A stretch of DNA of 64,000 bases from Ipomoea triloba (GCF_003576645.1 NC_044919.1:12293994-12357993); one strand, 5' to 3'; shown: positions 11,766-24,257, counted from the first letter of the stretch. Translations and numbers: made by a program. Notes: generated from the sequence alone by a model not told the origin.

Positions 11766-12056
11766 CAGGGCTGGATTTTAGGGCGTGCAAGATGTGCAAC
11801 AGCACAAGGTCCCAAAATTTTGGGGGCCCCTTGTCCAGCCCTGACCTAATAGTTAGTATATGTATTTGTGATTATATTGGTTCAAAATTATGTTTTCATG
11901 ACTGATCTAAATTCTACTACGTATTATTCAAAAAAAAAAATTCTATTTCATAATATTCACGCGAATTACTTTTCTTCAATCGCAGTTTATTTATACTTTG
12001 ATAGGGTCTCACTTATTTACCAGCACAGGGCCACGCAAGTAAAAAAACCGGCCCTG
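11766..12056. mobile_element. hAT-type MITE with empty site in unit B
   Basis: 291 bp with termini CAGGGCTGG and CCGGCCCTG and an exact 8 bp target duplication GTTTGAGG (11758-11765 and 12057-12064). Unit B has a single GTTTGAGG at the matching site (25262-25269). No coding capacity. Confidence 0.85.
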
Positions 12057-13555
12057 GTTTGAGGTTTAAATTTAGTAAAGAGTTCATGTAATAATGAGAT
12101 AATAGTCAAAATAGTCCATCGACTATGTCATAAATCTAAATTTGGTAAACGCATATCAATTTATCAAATATGGTTCAATGAATGAATTGAGTAAATTTTG
12201 TAAAACAGAGAGACCACTATGAATAAATTGATAATCGATTACCAAATTGAAAACTATACCTACTCAAATGATCATTTTGAATATTAACTCTGTAATAATT
12301 AAATAAAAATTCAATCGATTTTTGTATAATTAACCTCCTCTTCTTATTGAAAAAAATATCACAAATAATATAAAAATAATAATTTGATTGACACATTTTA
12401 TAATGGAAAATCAGCTCTTTTTTTTTTGTCTATGTTATATAATTTTATTATGTCAGTTAAGAGCATTTTTAACACCGCATAAAATATTATAATTGTCAAA
12501 TTACTAAATTGTTTTAAAAATTAAAGTTTTTAAATAAAAATTATAATAAATAATCAAATACGATAATATCAGTAAAATTATGAAATTAAATTTTATCAAA
12601 TAAAAAAGTAATAATTAATAATTAAATATAGTAATGTCATAATAATGGTAGAAAAATAATTAAAATTTTCACTTTTTTGGGCAAAAATTTGCGTATGCAT
12701 CACTGCCAACCGCGGCAATTGTCATTATTAATTATATATCTATTAATGCCACGATTATCTCTAATCACTGCACATATATATAATAGGACTTTGAAGAAAA
12801 TAACATAGTGGGAAGACCAGAAACTTGAAACTTGATAAAGGAAATGGGGGGATAATATCCCACTAAGAAGTGGATCAAAGGATGATGGCCGTCGAGCAAG
12901 TGGTACAAGAAAATATCTAACTTTGGGAGAAGAAAAGAAAATATCTAATTGGGTTGTGTAATGAGTTTTGAGTAACGTTAATCGAGTTTGTGTGTCCAAT
13001 TTCAGATTTTAAAAGATATGGTTAAATTAAATGTTGCAGTCGTTACGTCATATTTCATTCATGTTATTAAACAGTACAAGAATAAACAATTCGTTTTAGC
13101 AACATTTCATCAAGAGTCAAAATTTACTTTATTAATATAACTTAATAACTTTATTTGAAATATTAAATGTTAAACTTTTAATATATGTGTGCCTTGTAAA
13201 TGTAGACATTATTGGTTACTTATGGTGATTTGCACACGCTTAAGAAGTGTATATGTACGAGATGACTTGGCTTATAATTGCACCATTGAAGTTAAAGCTT
13301 CTCTGAATATGTAAGTAAATACATTATTATTAATATAAGTATTTTGACTTTTACTATACTAGATATTTCCCCCGTGCGATGCACGAACTAAAGTTATATA
13401 ATTAAATATATGAAACATTGTTATAAATATTTAGAACAAAAGAAAGAGAATAATGAAATAATGTTATCTTTTTCTTTGAAAGAAATGTAATAATGTTTTC
13501 TATTACGATCAATTGTTAAAAGTTTACTATTGACATTTACATATATGTTAAATAT

Positions 13556-13742
13556 TTTATATTTTTCAGTACATATATATACATATTAACAATGACTTTT
13601 ATATTTTTCAGTACATATATATACATATTAACAATGACAAAAATTTTACTGGGTTCTGTATTTTATATTATATATAAAGTCTAGTGTTTTTTTTTCTTTG
13701 TATTTTATATTATATATAAAGTCTAGTGTTTTTTTTTCTTCA
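13556..13742. repeat. Two short tandem duplications
   Basis: A ~42 bp unit containing CAGTACATATATATACAT occurs twice (about 13557-13638). A ~43 bp unit containing AAAGTCTAGTGTTTTTTTT occurs twice (about 13658-13742). Confidence 0.7.
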
Positions 13743-13943
13743 AACCTAATGTCTAGTGTTCAAATTCGTAAAATGCTTTCAGTGATTTTTGTACTTACAA
13801 ACATGCAAAAACATTTGACTTCAATTTCAAATTTTTGTCTTACGTTTTACTCACGTAATATTATCTTTTAAAGATTTCATATAATTTTAGATTTTTAGTA
13901 ATTTTATAAATTTATACGATATTTGTTATCTTGTATTGTAATG

Positions 13944-13945
<2 letters not shown>

Positions 13946-13979
<34 letters not shown>
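13946..13979. repeat. TA microsatellite
   Basis: Uninterrupted TA repeat of about 17 units inside Helitron 3. Confidence 0.9.
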
Positions 13980-13981
<2 letters not shown>

Positions 13982-14071
13982 CAAAATATAACAACAAATC
14001 ATTATAATATTTTTGTCCCGTGTTAACTATTAAAGTTTTGTTTGTAAAGTTATAATGAATCAATAATTATC

Positions 14072-14671
14072 TAAACTATTTGAAGTTTTATTATAAATTT
14101 TGATCATACTATATTATAAATTACTAAATACTTCTTGATTAACATTATTTATAGTAAAATTATAACACATCTAAATCAGTACATAAAAAAAGTTATATAT
14201 ATTTATATATATAATCCTCACAACCCCTTACCTGCCACATAAAAAAAGTTATATATATTTATATATATAATCCTCACAACCCCTTACTTGCCACAACACA
14301 TTGTCTGCCATTTCCCAATATCTGCCCATAACTTGCAAGCTTGATCTTGTGCCCAGTATTAAAAAAAAAAAAAAAAAAAAANTAAACTATTTGAAGTTTT
14401 ATTATAAATTTTGATCATACTATATTATAAATTACTAAATACTTCTTGATTAACATTATTTATAGTAAAATTATAACACATCTAAATCAGTACATAAAAA
14501 AAGTTATATATATTTATATATATAATCCTCACAACCCCTTACCTGCCACATAAAAAAAGTTATATATATTTATATATATAATCCTCACAACCCCTTACTT
14601 GCCACAACACATTGTCTGCCATTTCCCAATATCTGCCCATAACTTGCAAGCTTGATCTTGTGCCCAGTATT
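14072..14671. repeat. 289 bp duplicated block around an assembly gap (N at 14382)
   Basis: 14072-14360 and 14383-14671 appear identical and are separated only by a poly-A run and a single N at 14382. Each copy also contains a ~56 bp unit with CAACCCCTTAC in tandem. This looks like overlapping contig ends joined without merging. Confidence 0.75.
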
Positions 14672-14900
14672 AAAAAAAAAAAAAAAAAATAAGCATTTTT
14701 TTTTTGAGAAAATGTAGACATTTCTTCATTCTTTCCCTTCTTTACCCCGCTTGGCCCAAAAAGCCAAAATGGTGGAAGATATGTTTAATATACATTTTTG
14801 CAAAAAAAAAAAAAATTGTTTAATATGCATATGTATAAATACATGCATATAGAGATAAGAGATGAGAGATTAAAAAAACAAAGCTTGATGTATATATAAA

Positions 14901-15911
14901 GAGTTAATTCCCAAAATGGTCCTCCGACTATGATCTTTTATTAATTTAGTGCCTTGACTTTTAATTGCACCCAAATTGGTTCTCAAACTATTCAATTTTA
15001 AGTCAATTTGATCTCTGTTAGCTTTGGCGTGAACATGGCAGTTAAATAGAAGGGCAAAAAAGACAATTTATATTGTTGACCTTTGACCAATGGTTTCTTC
15101 CCCAAATTAGCAAAACGAGAGAGAGGATCTGTTTGTTCACTAGTCTGGTATCAAATCTGAGGGACGGGGTTTCGCAGCCTCGCTGAAGGGGGGGCTGTGG
15201 AGTTTGAGGTGTCGTCCGGTGACCGAGGCCCCGTTCGTGGTGGCGGAGGCGGCGGTGGCCGTAGCACCTGTGTTCGGCGGCGGCGACGATTGGGTGCACA
15301 ACAGAGAAGGAACCTTTGAAGTTCTATGACCTTCTCATTCTTTTCCAATCTTCATGATTCTCTTTTCTTTTACTAATGCGCAGATAATGGATAAAAGCAA
15401 CTTTAAAATAGCAATTGATGAGGAGATTGAGGTTGCACAGTCCGAGCAGTATCTTCTAAATCTTCCCATCACAGTTGATAGAATCTAAGGTTTCTAATTG
15501 CATATCTTTGTTCTAATAACAATTTCCGCAGTTTTACACTTTTACTGTATTTAGTATGTGATGTCTATGCAATTTGAGTTACAATTTTTGGTGAGTGCCG
15601 CTTGACAAACAAATTTTGAAGTACTTTGCGGAGCATCCTGCGGAAAATCTATCTATATTCGCGAAGGGGACGCAGAAGCTTTACACTTGCTCAACCTACT
15701 GTATTGGGGATGTAGAAGCTTTAAACTGGAGACCCAACACTTGAATTACCTATTTTACCCCTCATTTTAACATTCATTTGACGCCAGATCTAACGGATGA
15801 CCTTTTTGGCTTAAAATTGAATAGTCTAGAGACCACTTTAGTTGCAATTAAAAGTCAAGGAACTAAATTAAGAAAAGGCTATAGTTGGAGGGCCATTTTG
15901 GGAATTAACTC
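14901..15911. mobile_element. Mutator-like element (possible Pack-MULE) inside Helitron 3
   Basis: Long terminal inverted repeats of about 120-150 bp (GAGTTAATTCCCAAAATGG and its complement) with a 9-10 bp direct repeat TATATATAAA on both sides. The interior is GC-rich at 15150-15300 and contains a 33-codon frame starting ATGGATAAAAGC at about 15388, after a CAG. This resembles captured gene sequence; I could not identify a parent. Confidence 0.65.
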
Positions 15912-16726
15912 TATATATAAAATAAAAAATATATCAATATGGATGTCATTTAAAAGATCTTAATTAATTCTTTTTAATGATATATTTTTTATAAATTTGT
16001 TTTATTTGTACAAAAAGATAAAGTGAAAAATAAATTCAAGTGAAAAAAATGAAATGAACCAAAATCGAAATTGTTAGGAAATGATAGGATATATACACAA
16101 CTTCTAAGATACTCCTTAAAATAGAAATTGTTAGGCCCTACTCAATAGTAATGGGATTTTAAGGGGATTTTGCAAGTATGATTAGGAGAGAGAAAATGAG
16201 GGTGGAAGAAAAAAGAAAAAGGAAAAAAAGAAAAACAAAACAAAAACAAAAAAAAAATTAAAAAATATATATATATTGCACGCGCCCGCCTAGGCGCATA
16301 CGTGAGGCGCGGAAGCATTAAATGGTGGGGCCCACCATAACCCTGCAAAATCTTCAAATTACAGGAGAAAAATTTCACATTAAAGTACTACTTCCCATTT
16401 GTTTGAGTGAGTTTGTTTCCTTAATTTTTGTGCCAAAATTGGCTAATGGGAACACCCTTAGGATAAGATATGATACATACACAACTTCCAAGATATTCCT
16501 TTGCCAAATTCATTTTGGGAGGAAAAATTTTGGCCAACTTCATTTTGCTTTAATATATATAGAGATTATTTATAAATTTTTATGTGTGTTTATAATTAAT
16601 ATAGGGCATTTTGCGTAGTTGCTACAAATGGACTAGGGGTTAGGGCTGTAAATTGGAAGTCATGAAAAGTATGAAAATTAAAGATTTAATATTATATTTT
16701 GAATTTTTTTTTTCCTTTTTAAACTA

Positions 16727-16730
<4 letters not shown>

Positions 16731-16761
<31 letters not shown>
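16731..16761. repeat. TA microsatellite
   Basis: TA repeat at the position where unit B has a TG repeat (27196-27218). Confidence 0.85.
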
Positions 16762-16773
<12 letters not shown>

Positions 16774-17370
16774 TTTGCAGTGTCCACAACAACTGTGTTG
16801 AGTGTGGATATATGTATTGCAAATACATATTTGACATTGTGACAAAATATTCATTGATTGATTGTTTGGATCAATTAAGTGAATATAAATAGAACTATGT
16901 ATTTTTATATTATATTTTATTAATTAACGTATTTAATAATTTGATTAATTAAATTATTTTGTAAGCATTTGAAAGAAATTCGTACTCTACCAACGAAATA
17001 GATGAGATTCGAGACTTGTTGGCAAAATATTCTTTGGAAGAGTGCGTATAACATTTTTTTTAGATTTAATATTATCTTTTATTTTAATTAGTTAAGTATT
17101 ATACGTTATTAATTGATATAATGTTATATTGAACAATTATCTTTATCTCAATTTTAAAAGTGTTGGATTCTTATTATTGTGTTGATAGCATATTGGGTTG
17201 ATAGAAAGTATTGTGTTGATAGTTAGTATTGTATTTTATTGATAGTGTGTTAACAATACTGTGTTGATATATATAGTTAGTATTGGGTTGATATTAGTGT
17301 TATTGTGTTGATAGTATTATGTTGATATATAGTTTATGTTCTGCATAGGAATTTAATTTAAAAAAATTAG

Positions 17371-18436
17371 GGGCTTTAATCGGCTAATATTAAAAACCAA
17401 CAACTTGCGACCCTTCCTTCACAAAAAGGGTCACGGGTACCCTAATTAAAAAAATAAATAAATAAAATCCGCAAGTCCGCAACCCTTGCACAAGGATTGC
17501 AAAAAGCCCTGTACAAGGGTCATAGATAACCATCCAGTTCTGTACTAGTGTAATGAAATAAGAAATTAGAACCCTCAACTTATTTTTAAATCGTCCCGCC
17601 GTCCCATTTTGTGAGTTGATTTTCGTTAACGAGGCATAACTGAAATTATTTACAATTTAATTTTTCATAATATTAAATTTAAAATTAGTATGTAAAATTT
17701 AAATATTTTGAAACTACATTAAAAGTACTATTAAACACAAAAATTAAATTTAAAAATTATAAGAGAATGTTAATATAAATAAATAAATAAGAAAGAGTTG
17801 ATTTGAACAATGAATAGTAAGTAAGATAGATAAAATGAGACAGAAAGAGTTGCTAGTTTAGGAGAGGGATTCATTACAATGAAAGTTGGGTGGAGACCTT
17901 GAGCCTTACAATTTTCAATTTAATTTTTCCTACTATGAGAATAGGGGTAATTTGGGGGTTACAATGCTTAGGTGTTGAAGACTATGATTGATGCATCACG
18001 AAAGTAGGACAATCCTAGCCTAATTCTACTTATTGATTATGAAAGTAGCTTAATTGAATTCTTGTGTGCCCGCATTGCCCATAAATCCCTAGGTTAATCC
18101 TTCTTTTCCTAATTTTGAGTTGTTAGAACATCAAGATTGCAATACCCCTAATCTGACCTAGGGCATTCTTTTATCATACAATTTATTATTTAATTTAGTC
18201 AATTTATTTTCCTTTAATTTCCTTATTCAGTTATCATTTACTTGGATTCTATTTTATTCAATTGCTCTAGTGCCTAGAATTTCTTAATTCACATCATTAC
18301 GTGCCATAGCCCCAATACTCAGCGGAACGACATTTTACACCCTCATATTTACACTCACAATTATACACATCACCTCGCGTGAGGCAGTCAGCCACGCGGG
18401 CAGTCAGCTCCTGTTGAGATCATCATTTTTTTTGGT
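17371..18436. other. Spacer without recognisable gene
   Basis: AT-rich. Holds a CCCTTGCACAAGG-type repeat (17400-17520) and LTR-like leader sequence before the gag fragment. No exon or RNA gene seen. Confidence 0.4.
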
Positions 18437-19012
18437 TTATAAATATCTTTGTCCCCCTTCATTTCGACCTTCACTTTCTCTCTCTAACTTCTCTCTTCCC
18501 TCCTCCTTCGATCTCCTCTTCCTTTGCTCTTGGTTGACCTCCTGCCATTTCCAGTGAGTCCTCCCATGATCTTCTTCTCCCCCTGCTGTACAGCGGTTAG
18601 GGCTATGAAGTGTCTTTTGGTCTTTATGCTCCCTGCTTCTCCCAAGGTTCCAAAGCAATCGATAGTCCGTGGTGGTAATGATAAGAACCATCGTTGTGCT
18701 GCCCCTTTCAGCATCGAGAAGAAGACTCGACAGTACATTGGGTCTTCCGCCCCTAATATCATCATTTTTTGCTTGGAAGTTGATCAGATGGTCAGTGGGA
18801 TCCTCTGTTCCGTCATACGTCGGCATAGCCGGGCATTGAAAATTCTTAGGAGCCCAATATTCTTGTATCTCTAAGGAGAATGGATTGGCGGATAAGAGAG
18901 ATCGGGCCGTTGGCTGATCCCTTCCTCCCTCCATCTTTTTTCGAAGGTCTCTTAGTTCCTTGGCGAGGTTACCGATCTTCAAATTCCGATGCTCCAGCTC
19001 CTGACCTTGCAC
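18437..19012 (-). pseudogene. Ty3-gypsy gag fragment
   Basis: The reading NPFSLEIQEYWAPKNFQCPA, then YDGTEDPTDHLINFQ, is the N-terminal part of the retrotransposon gag domain. After a frameshift near 18765 the next frame gives MYCRVFFSMLKGAAQRWFLSLP, the standard continuation. Both pieces are open, but one frameshift separates them and no protease or RT follows. Confidence 0.7.
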
Positions 19013-20044
19013 TAATCTCCTTTTATATGAGTAGATAATCCTTCACATTTTAGTTTAACTAAATTGTAATTCATTTAATAATTATCTATAACTCAATTAA
19101 TTATATTTATAGCAATTAATCATTTATATATGCTCCTAGAAATGGAGTAATACATAACTCTTGTGCATGTCGGTTGAAAGAATGTTGCTATCTATAACCA
19201 GCTAAGTTTGATTATTCTGCTAGTTAATGTATGTCATTTTGTCTCTATTTTGTTCTTGAACACAAGCAAGATTTGTTCACGGAGCATTTCTGAAATAGAA
19301 GGTTTTTGTGAAAGATCTTTTGATCAGAAGTACTCTTAGATCATTAGTAAAATGCGTGGAATATTAATGGAGTAGGTTACTACCATCCTATTGATGCATC
19401 TTGAATTGGAACAAGTGACGGAGTTTACACAAGTTTGCAATGGGGGAATTTTTGTAATAAATCTATTACTAACACTGTATGTTAAGATGTAACTAGGTGT
19501 TGCACCTTTTCATTTAAATTTTTTTCTTACTGGTACTGCAATTTCTCGATCTTTTCTTTAATACTGCAACTAACCTAAAATACTTGATGAAATTTGGGAT
19601 CTCCAATACTGCAGAAAGGTTTATAGAACTGCCTCTTAGCTCTGCCTTGATTATATTATTTTTAATATTCTCTTTTCTAATTTTCAATTATTTTTCATTT
19701 GAAACTCTAAATCTATAATTTCATTGATTGTTTTTTATCTTCAGAATGAAGTACGGTAGTAACAAATTCTGGATGTGTGGTCACAGTCTACATACCTCCC
19801 GGCCCGGAGGTGGACCGTAACCACTGGGAGCAACACTTACAAATTTATGAGTACAATCACACGTACCAAATATAATATATAAACAAGAAATAACTTTATT
19901 ATATTGCTCAAATGCTCAAGCATATTAGAGCATGTTGGATCCATGCATAAAGCATTTACAACTTTATTGCCCCTTCTTATGCTCTGTACGGGAATACAGC
20001 TTTGTAATTTATTTTTGTCCCATACATTATTCTTATTATTATTA
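19013..20044. other. Spacer downstream of gene B, nothing recognised
   Basis: Moderately AT-rich, without open frames over 62 codons. GTCTACATACCTCCCGGCCC at about 19787 looks repeat-derived but I cannot assign it. Confidence 0.35.
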
Positions 20045-20050
20045 TTTATT
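20045..20050 (-). terminator. Possible poly(A) signal of gene B
   Basis: AATAAA about 39 nt past the TAA of gene B, in an AT-rich native flank. Confidence 0.4.
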
Positions 20051-20088
20051 ACTATTATTATAAAACGATTAATCAGCTCATGCCTCAG

Positions 20089-22398
20089 TTAAAACTGAAG
20101 CTGATACTTTGAACTTTTATCGGGACGGTAAACTCCAAAATGCTTCTCCACTTGATCACCAGGTTTCTGGTTTTCATCGTACATGGCGAAAAGGTAAGTC
20201 TCAATTGACCTTCCGGGCTTCATCGGAGTCCCAGCGTTTCCTTTAACATGTGCGATGAGATTCCTATAATACGTGGCAGCATTCTGCATCGTCGCCGCGA
20301 ACCCTCCGGCGGACGGCCACCCGGTTTCCGAAACAACAATGGGCACGTTAGGGCCGCCGGCCTTCTGAACGGCGGCGTACATGGAGTCGAGGAGCGCGTC
20401 GAAGAGGTTGCGGTAGCCGACGGAATTGGGGTTAGGGTCGGTGAACAAAGCGTAGGAAAGTGGGATTTGAGAGGGGTTGCCTCTGTAACTGAAATAAGGG
20501 TAAATGTTGGCTAGCAAAGGGTTTCCGGTCTGGGCGAGGAATTGGACGACGGGGACCATTAACTTCTTGGCGTTTTCTTGGAAAACGCCTTGATTGGGGG
20601 GGTAGGTGTTGGTCAAGACGGCGGAGTAGGTGGCGGTGGTGGCCTTAATCTTGCCCTGCAACCCAAACGCCGCTAGCGCGTTGTGCACGTTTCGCAAGGC
20701 GGGCATGACTGAGTCGACGTACTGAGCCGTTTCGGAGTTTCCGGCGTACACCTCGTTCCCGACGGCGATGTATTTGAATTTGACGTTGTTAGCATAGGGT
20801 ACTATGTTGTTTTGAACCCAAGCTTTGGCTTGGGCGGCGTTGGTTAGCTCTTTGAGTTTAGGGTTGGAAACGTCGACGGTGACGGCGATGTTGCTTCCCT
20901 TGAGAGCGTTGAAGACTGTGGTGTCGGCGGCGTAGACTCGCAGGCCTTGGATGCCATTGCTCTTCATGAGGTTTATGGTTTCGGTATCGGATGGTAAATT
21001 GTTGCCGTTTTTACCATAACAAACTCCAATAGACTCTACGCCTGCAAAGGAGGACAAATTAGAAATGAATCAATGATGAGGATATATATATTACCATGCG
21101 TGATTAATTGGATAAAAAAATTTATTTTTTAACTACAATAGTGATGACCTGCAATTATAAGTTATCAATGTTTCAAAATAACATATTTATAGATCTAGTT
21201 ACAGTTTTTGTAAATTTAAAAGTTTAATTGACTTTTTGAGTAAAATTGAAGGGCTTATCATTTTCTCATAATTGTTTTATACTACGTTTCTCTCATTATA
21301 TTTTTATTGCTTAGACTTTTTTTATTATTGTTAAATAACTGAAAAGTGACTCAGCTTAGACACCCTTTCGCATGGATCTGGTTTTGAAACCAAATTTTTA
21401 TATATAACTAATGCAGACTCGACTTCCCGTATTGTCGGTGCGAATTGCATAATTAGGTATGCATAAATGCATCATATAGTGTTTGAAGTGGTGTATTTAT
21501 GCGCAACTAATGGTGAGTGACCGCACATCCGCACAGGAACTTGACCACACCCTAATGCATTTCTGAAAATGTGATGATACATTTGTGCATATATAATAAT
21601 GTAAAGTCGCATGACCGCTTGAGAAGCAGTCGTACCAGATCTTGTCCCTGACCTACTTTGATATCTCTAAATTTAAATGAGAAAACAAACAAGACTTGAT
21701 AGGTTAAATATTAGTATCATGTGATGTCAAACTATTTTCGTTTTAGAATTATAAATTAGAAAAACAAATTAAAAATCATTTCCACTATGTGGCACGTAAA
21801 TTCCATGAAGATGAACACATGTAAGGGCAAGCATATCTAAACAAAATTAAAATACAATTGGCCCATTTGATCCATTCCTACCACGTCACAAATGTTATCG
21901 CAGATTGTTTCACATCACTGATGAATCAATTTTTTAATCGCCGTTAAACTTGACAATGATCAATTTATTAGATTATGTAATAATAAAGAATCTAATTGAT
22001 TTATCATCAAGAATTGAGAGCTAAAAATACTATTTAATTTTTTATTAAGCTATGAGATGAGCGCGCAGCGCGCTCACCAACTGCGCAATAAGGGTCCAGG
22101 GCTCAAAATCTCTTCTGCTAAAAAAAAATGATAAATACTTTGTCTTTTAATTGGACCAGTCCGGCCGCATGTAACATAAATTAGTATAAATATAATACGA
22201 GTTTAAATGTGATTTCTATAGTTAGGACCTACCGAGCTACTACATTTCGTGGTCTGACAAAAAATATTATTTTTTCTCTCTCTTAAATGTAAGATGCATG
22301 AGAGAGTGAGAGAAACCTGTTATGTGTAGCAACCCAACAAGTAGGAGAATGAGTGCAGCCATGGAGGATTTGCAAAGCAGTGGATGTTGCAGAGCCAT
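20089..22398 (-). CDS. GH17 endo-1,3-beta-glucanase, PR-2 type (gene B)
   Basis: Close paralogue of gene A with the same structure. Exon 1, 22398-22317 (82 bp), encodes the signal peptide (MALQHPLLCK start). The phase-1 intron is 1275 bp. Exon 2, 21041-20089, holds the GH17 domain. The predicted protein has 344 aa with Glu124 in AVGNEV (acid/base) and Glu266 in VVSETGWPSAGG (nucleophile). The mature N-terminus reads VESIGVCYGKNGNNLPSD, typical of PR-2. The C-terminus stops at KYQLQF because the codon after Phe is TAA, one residue shorter than A. Intron and upstream DNA align with those of A, so the duplication covered far more than the coding exons. Expected role: apoplastic beta-1,3-glucan hydrolysis. 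No inactivating lesion seen. Confidence 0.93.
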
Positions 22399-22496
22399 GA
22401 GGGAATTGAAAGGAAAACAAAAAAAAAAAAAAAAATCTCAAAAAGGACAAGTAAAGATGTGGTTGATATGATGAACCAATGTACATTTGTTGCTCA

Positions 22497-22503
22497 TTTT
22501 ATA
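22497..22503 (-). promoter_or_regulatory. TATA box of gene B
   Basis: TATAAAA about 99 nt before the ATG at 22398, in the same context as gene A. The proximal promoter was duplicated with the gene. Confidence 0.6.
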
Positions 22504-22599
22504 GGCAAACTCGAAGCCTAACAACGCCAAAAATCAACTCTTTCGGGTTAAGTGGTCTGTGGAAAATTAGGACCAACCTAATAAAAATAGGACAAAGAA

Positions 22600-23417
22600 A
22601 AAAATAATCAAGCAATTAATTTCTCCTATTAGTTTATTTGAATTTTCTTATAATGTGCATTCAATCGCCATAAATGGTGGGAGAGTACGACATATGCTCA
22701 TCAAATTTCCTAAAGAAAATTTGAGCAAAGAATAGTCTTTGGGGAATAGCTATAAATAACACATCATATTTAGGAAAAAAAATATTTTTTACGTAAATAT
22801 AAATTGCCAAGCAGGGCGCCTTGTGCTCAGTTGATACTTTTGTACCTCTTTTGGAAGGAAAGTCATAAGATCGAACTCCGGTGGTGGGGTATTGACTCTT
22901 TGAGCTGCAACATATAGAGAATATATATAGAACATATACTACCTTACAACCATTGTCAACTAATACAAAGTGATATATTAAAATCAAGGATCATACACTT
23001 ACCACTATGTCCAAAAGTTTTAGTTAACAATAATGACATAATTTTATTTTATTATATTTATACGTTATGTTTCGATGCTATTGATAGAGATAATTTGAAG
23101 TTGTATAAGAATAATCTTAAAAAGGAAGGATAGAAGTAGCTAGGCATGGACAGCTAGTGTGTTACATGCTATATATGTTGTACATTAACGATGTCCAATC
23201 AAATTATAATAAGGTCGTAACTAACCAAACATTTTACTTCAGTTTCAATTCAAAAATATACAAGTTGATATGCTTAATAATGATATGAGAAATGTATCAT
23301 CCCATCGATCGAAGAGGATTAGAATAATTAAAATTGCAAGATTATTTTTGTGAATAGTAATAGTAATATTAATAGTAGTAGTAGTAGTAATAATAGTAAT
23401 AATAATAATAATAATAA
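22600..23417. other. Insertion-rich spacer, no gene
   Basis: Not present in unit A at this position. 22808-22920 reads GTGCTCAGTTGATAC followed by AGATCGAACTCCGG, like A and B boxes of a tRNA-derived SINE. 23354-23417 is a TAA/TAG trinucleotide tract. Confidence 0.4.
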
Positions 23418-24248
23418 GGAATAAGGTGCAGATTAGCCACTAAACTACATAGAAAAATGCAATTAGACCATTCAACTAAAAAAACATGCAATTGACTCCT
23501 TAAACTGGCAAAAAACATGCAATTAGGTCCAAATTGACCTGCCCTCAAGGTTAACTGCTGACGTGGCGGTTCACCTTTAATAAATTATTTATTTATTTAT
23601 TTAGTATTATTAAAAGCAAAAAAGAAAAAAGAAAAAAAAAGAGGCTAAACCGACCCACCCTCCCACCCCTTCGTTTCCTATTGGAGACAAAGCCTTCACT
23701 TCGTCGCCGGCGGGATTTGAAATTTAATTTTGGATGCAGTGAGTGTGCTATTTGAAGAATTGAATATTAAAATTGGTTGCTTTTCATTGAATTTTGATTT
23801 ACAATTTCCTTTGAAGTCTACATTTGGCCAATATATATATATACAGTCAATCTCTTCTCTTTTCCTTCTTTGCGTCCTGTGTTGGAAATTAGCTGAATTG
23901 TGCTACTGTTTTGGAGATATACTCAGTACAAGCATCAGAAGAGCAAAGCTTGGCATGGTCAGCCGGAGACGAACTGCAGAACTCGTCTCCCTCCAGTCGG
24001 AGATGAAGGGGCGGTAGGGAGGGCTTCGTTTTGCCTCCTTTTTTTAAATCTTTTAATATTATAACTAAATAAATAAATAATTTATTAAAGGTGAACCGCC
24101 ATGTCAGCGGTAACCCTGGAGGGCAGGTTAATTTGGACCTAATTGCATGTTTTTTGTTAGTTTAAGGAGTCAATTGCATGTTTTTTTTAGTTGAATGACC
24201 CAATTGCAGTTTTCTATGTAGTTTAGTGGTTAATCTGCACCTTATTCC
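23418..24248. mobile_element. Mutator-like TIR element
   Basis: About 190 bp inverted termini (GGAATAAGGTGCAGATTAGC and its complement) with the 9 bp direct repeat TAATAATAA at 23409-23417 and 24249-24257. The interior (23640-24050) holds a 95-codon frame from 23730 with no recognised domain. No transposase. The 9 bp duplication may be helped by the trinucleotide tract. Confidence 0.65.
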
Positions 24249-24257
24249 TAATAATAA

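Larger units (their letters stand above)
13359..16565 (-). mobile_element. Helitron 3, non-autonomous, with empty site in unit B
   Basis: On the minus strand it starts TCTCTATATATATTAAAG at 16565 and ends CTAG at 13359-13362. The hairpin GTGCATCGCAC plus GGGGG lies about 10 nt before the end. Host DNA on each side joins to ACTATA|TTATTTATAAA, exactly the sequence at 27021-27040 in unit B, so insertion was between A and T without target duplication. It has no Rep/helicase that I can read. It contains a MULE-like element and an assembly gap. Confidence 0.8.
8281..17370 (-). repeat. Segmental duplication unit A (gene A plus upstream DNA)
   Basis: Gene A, its intron, promoter and distant upstream DNA up to the ATTAGGGGCTTTAA block (~17360) align in order with unit B (about 20071-27807). 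Unit A has extra insertions at 11766-12056 and 13359-16565; unit B has others at about 22600-24950 and 26548-26981. Confidence 0.75.

Noticed and set aside
12700..12999. 99-codon minus-strand frame in unit A
   Set aside because: The matching DNA in the 5.2-6.55 kb and unit B copies does not keep a comparable frame; it is duplicated non-coding sequence.
15042..15348. Arg/Pro-rich frames on the minus strand
   Set aside because: They lie in the GC-rich interior of a TIR element with no recognisable domain; noted only as possible captured sequence.
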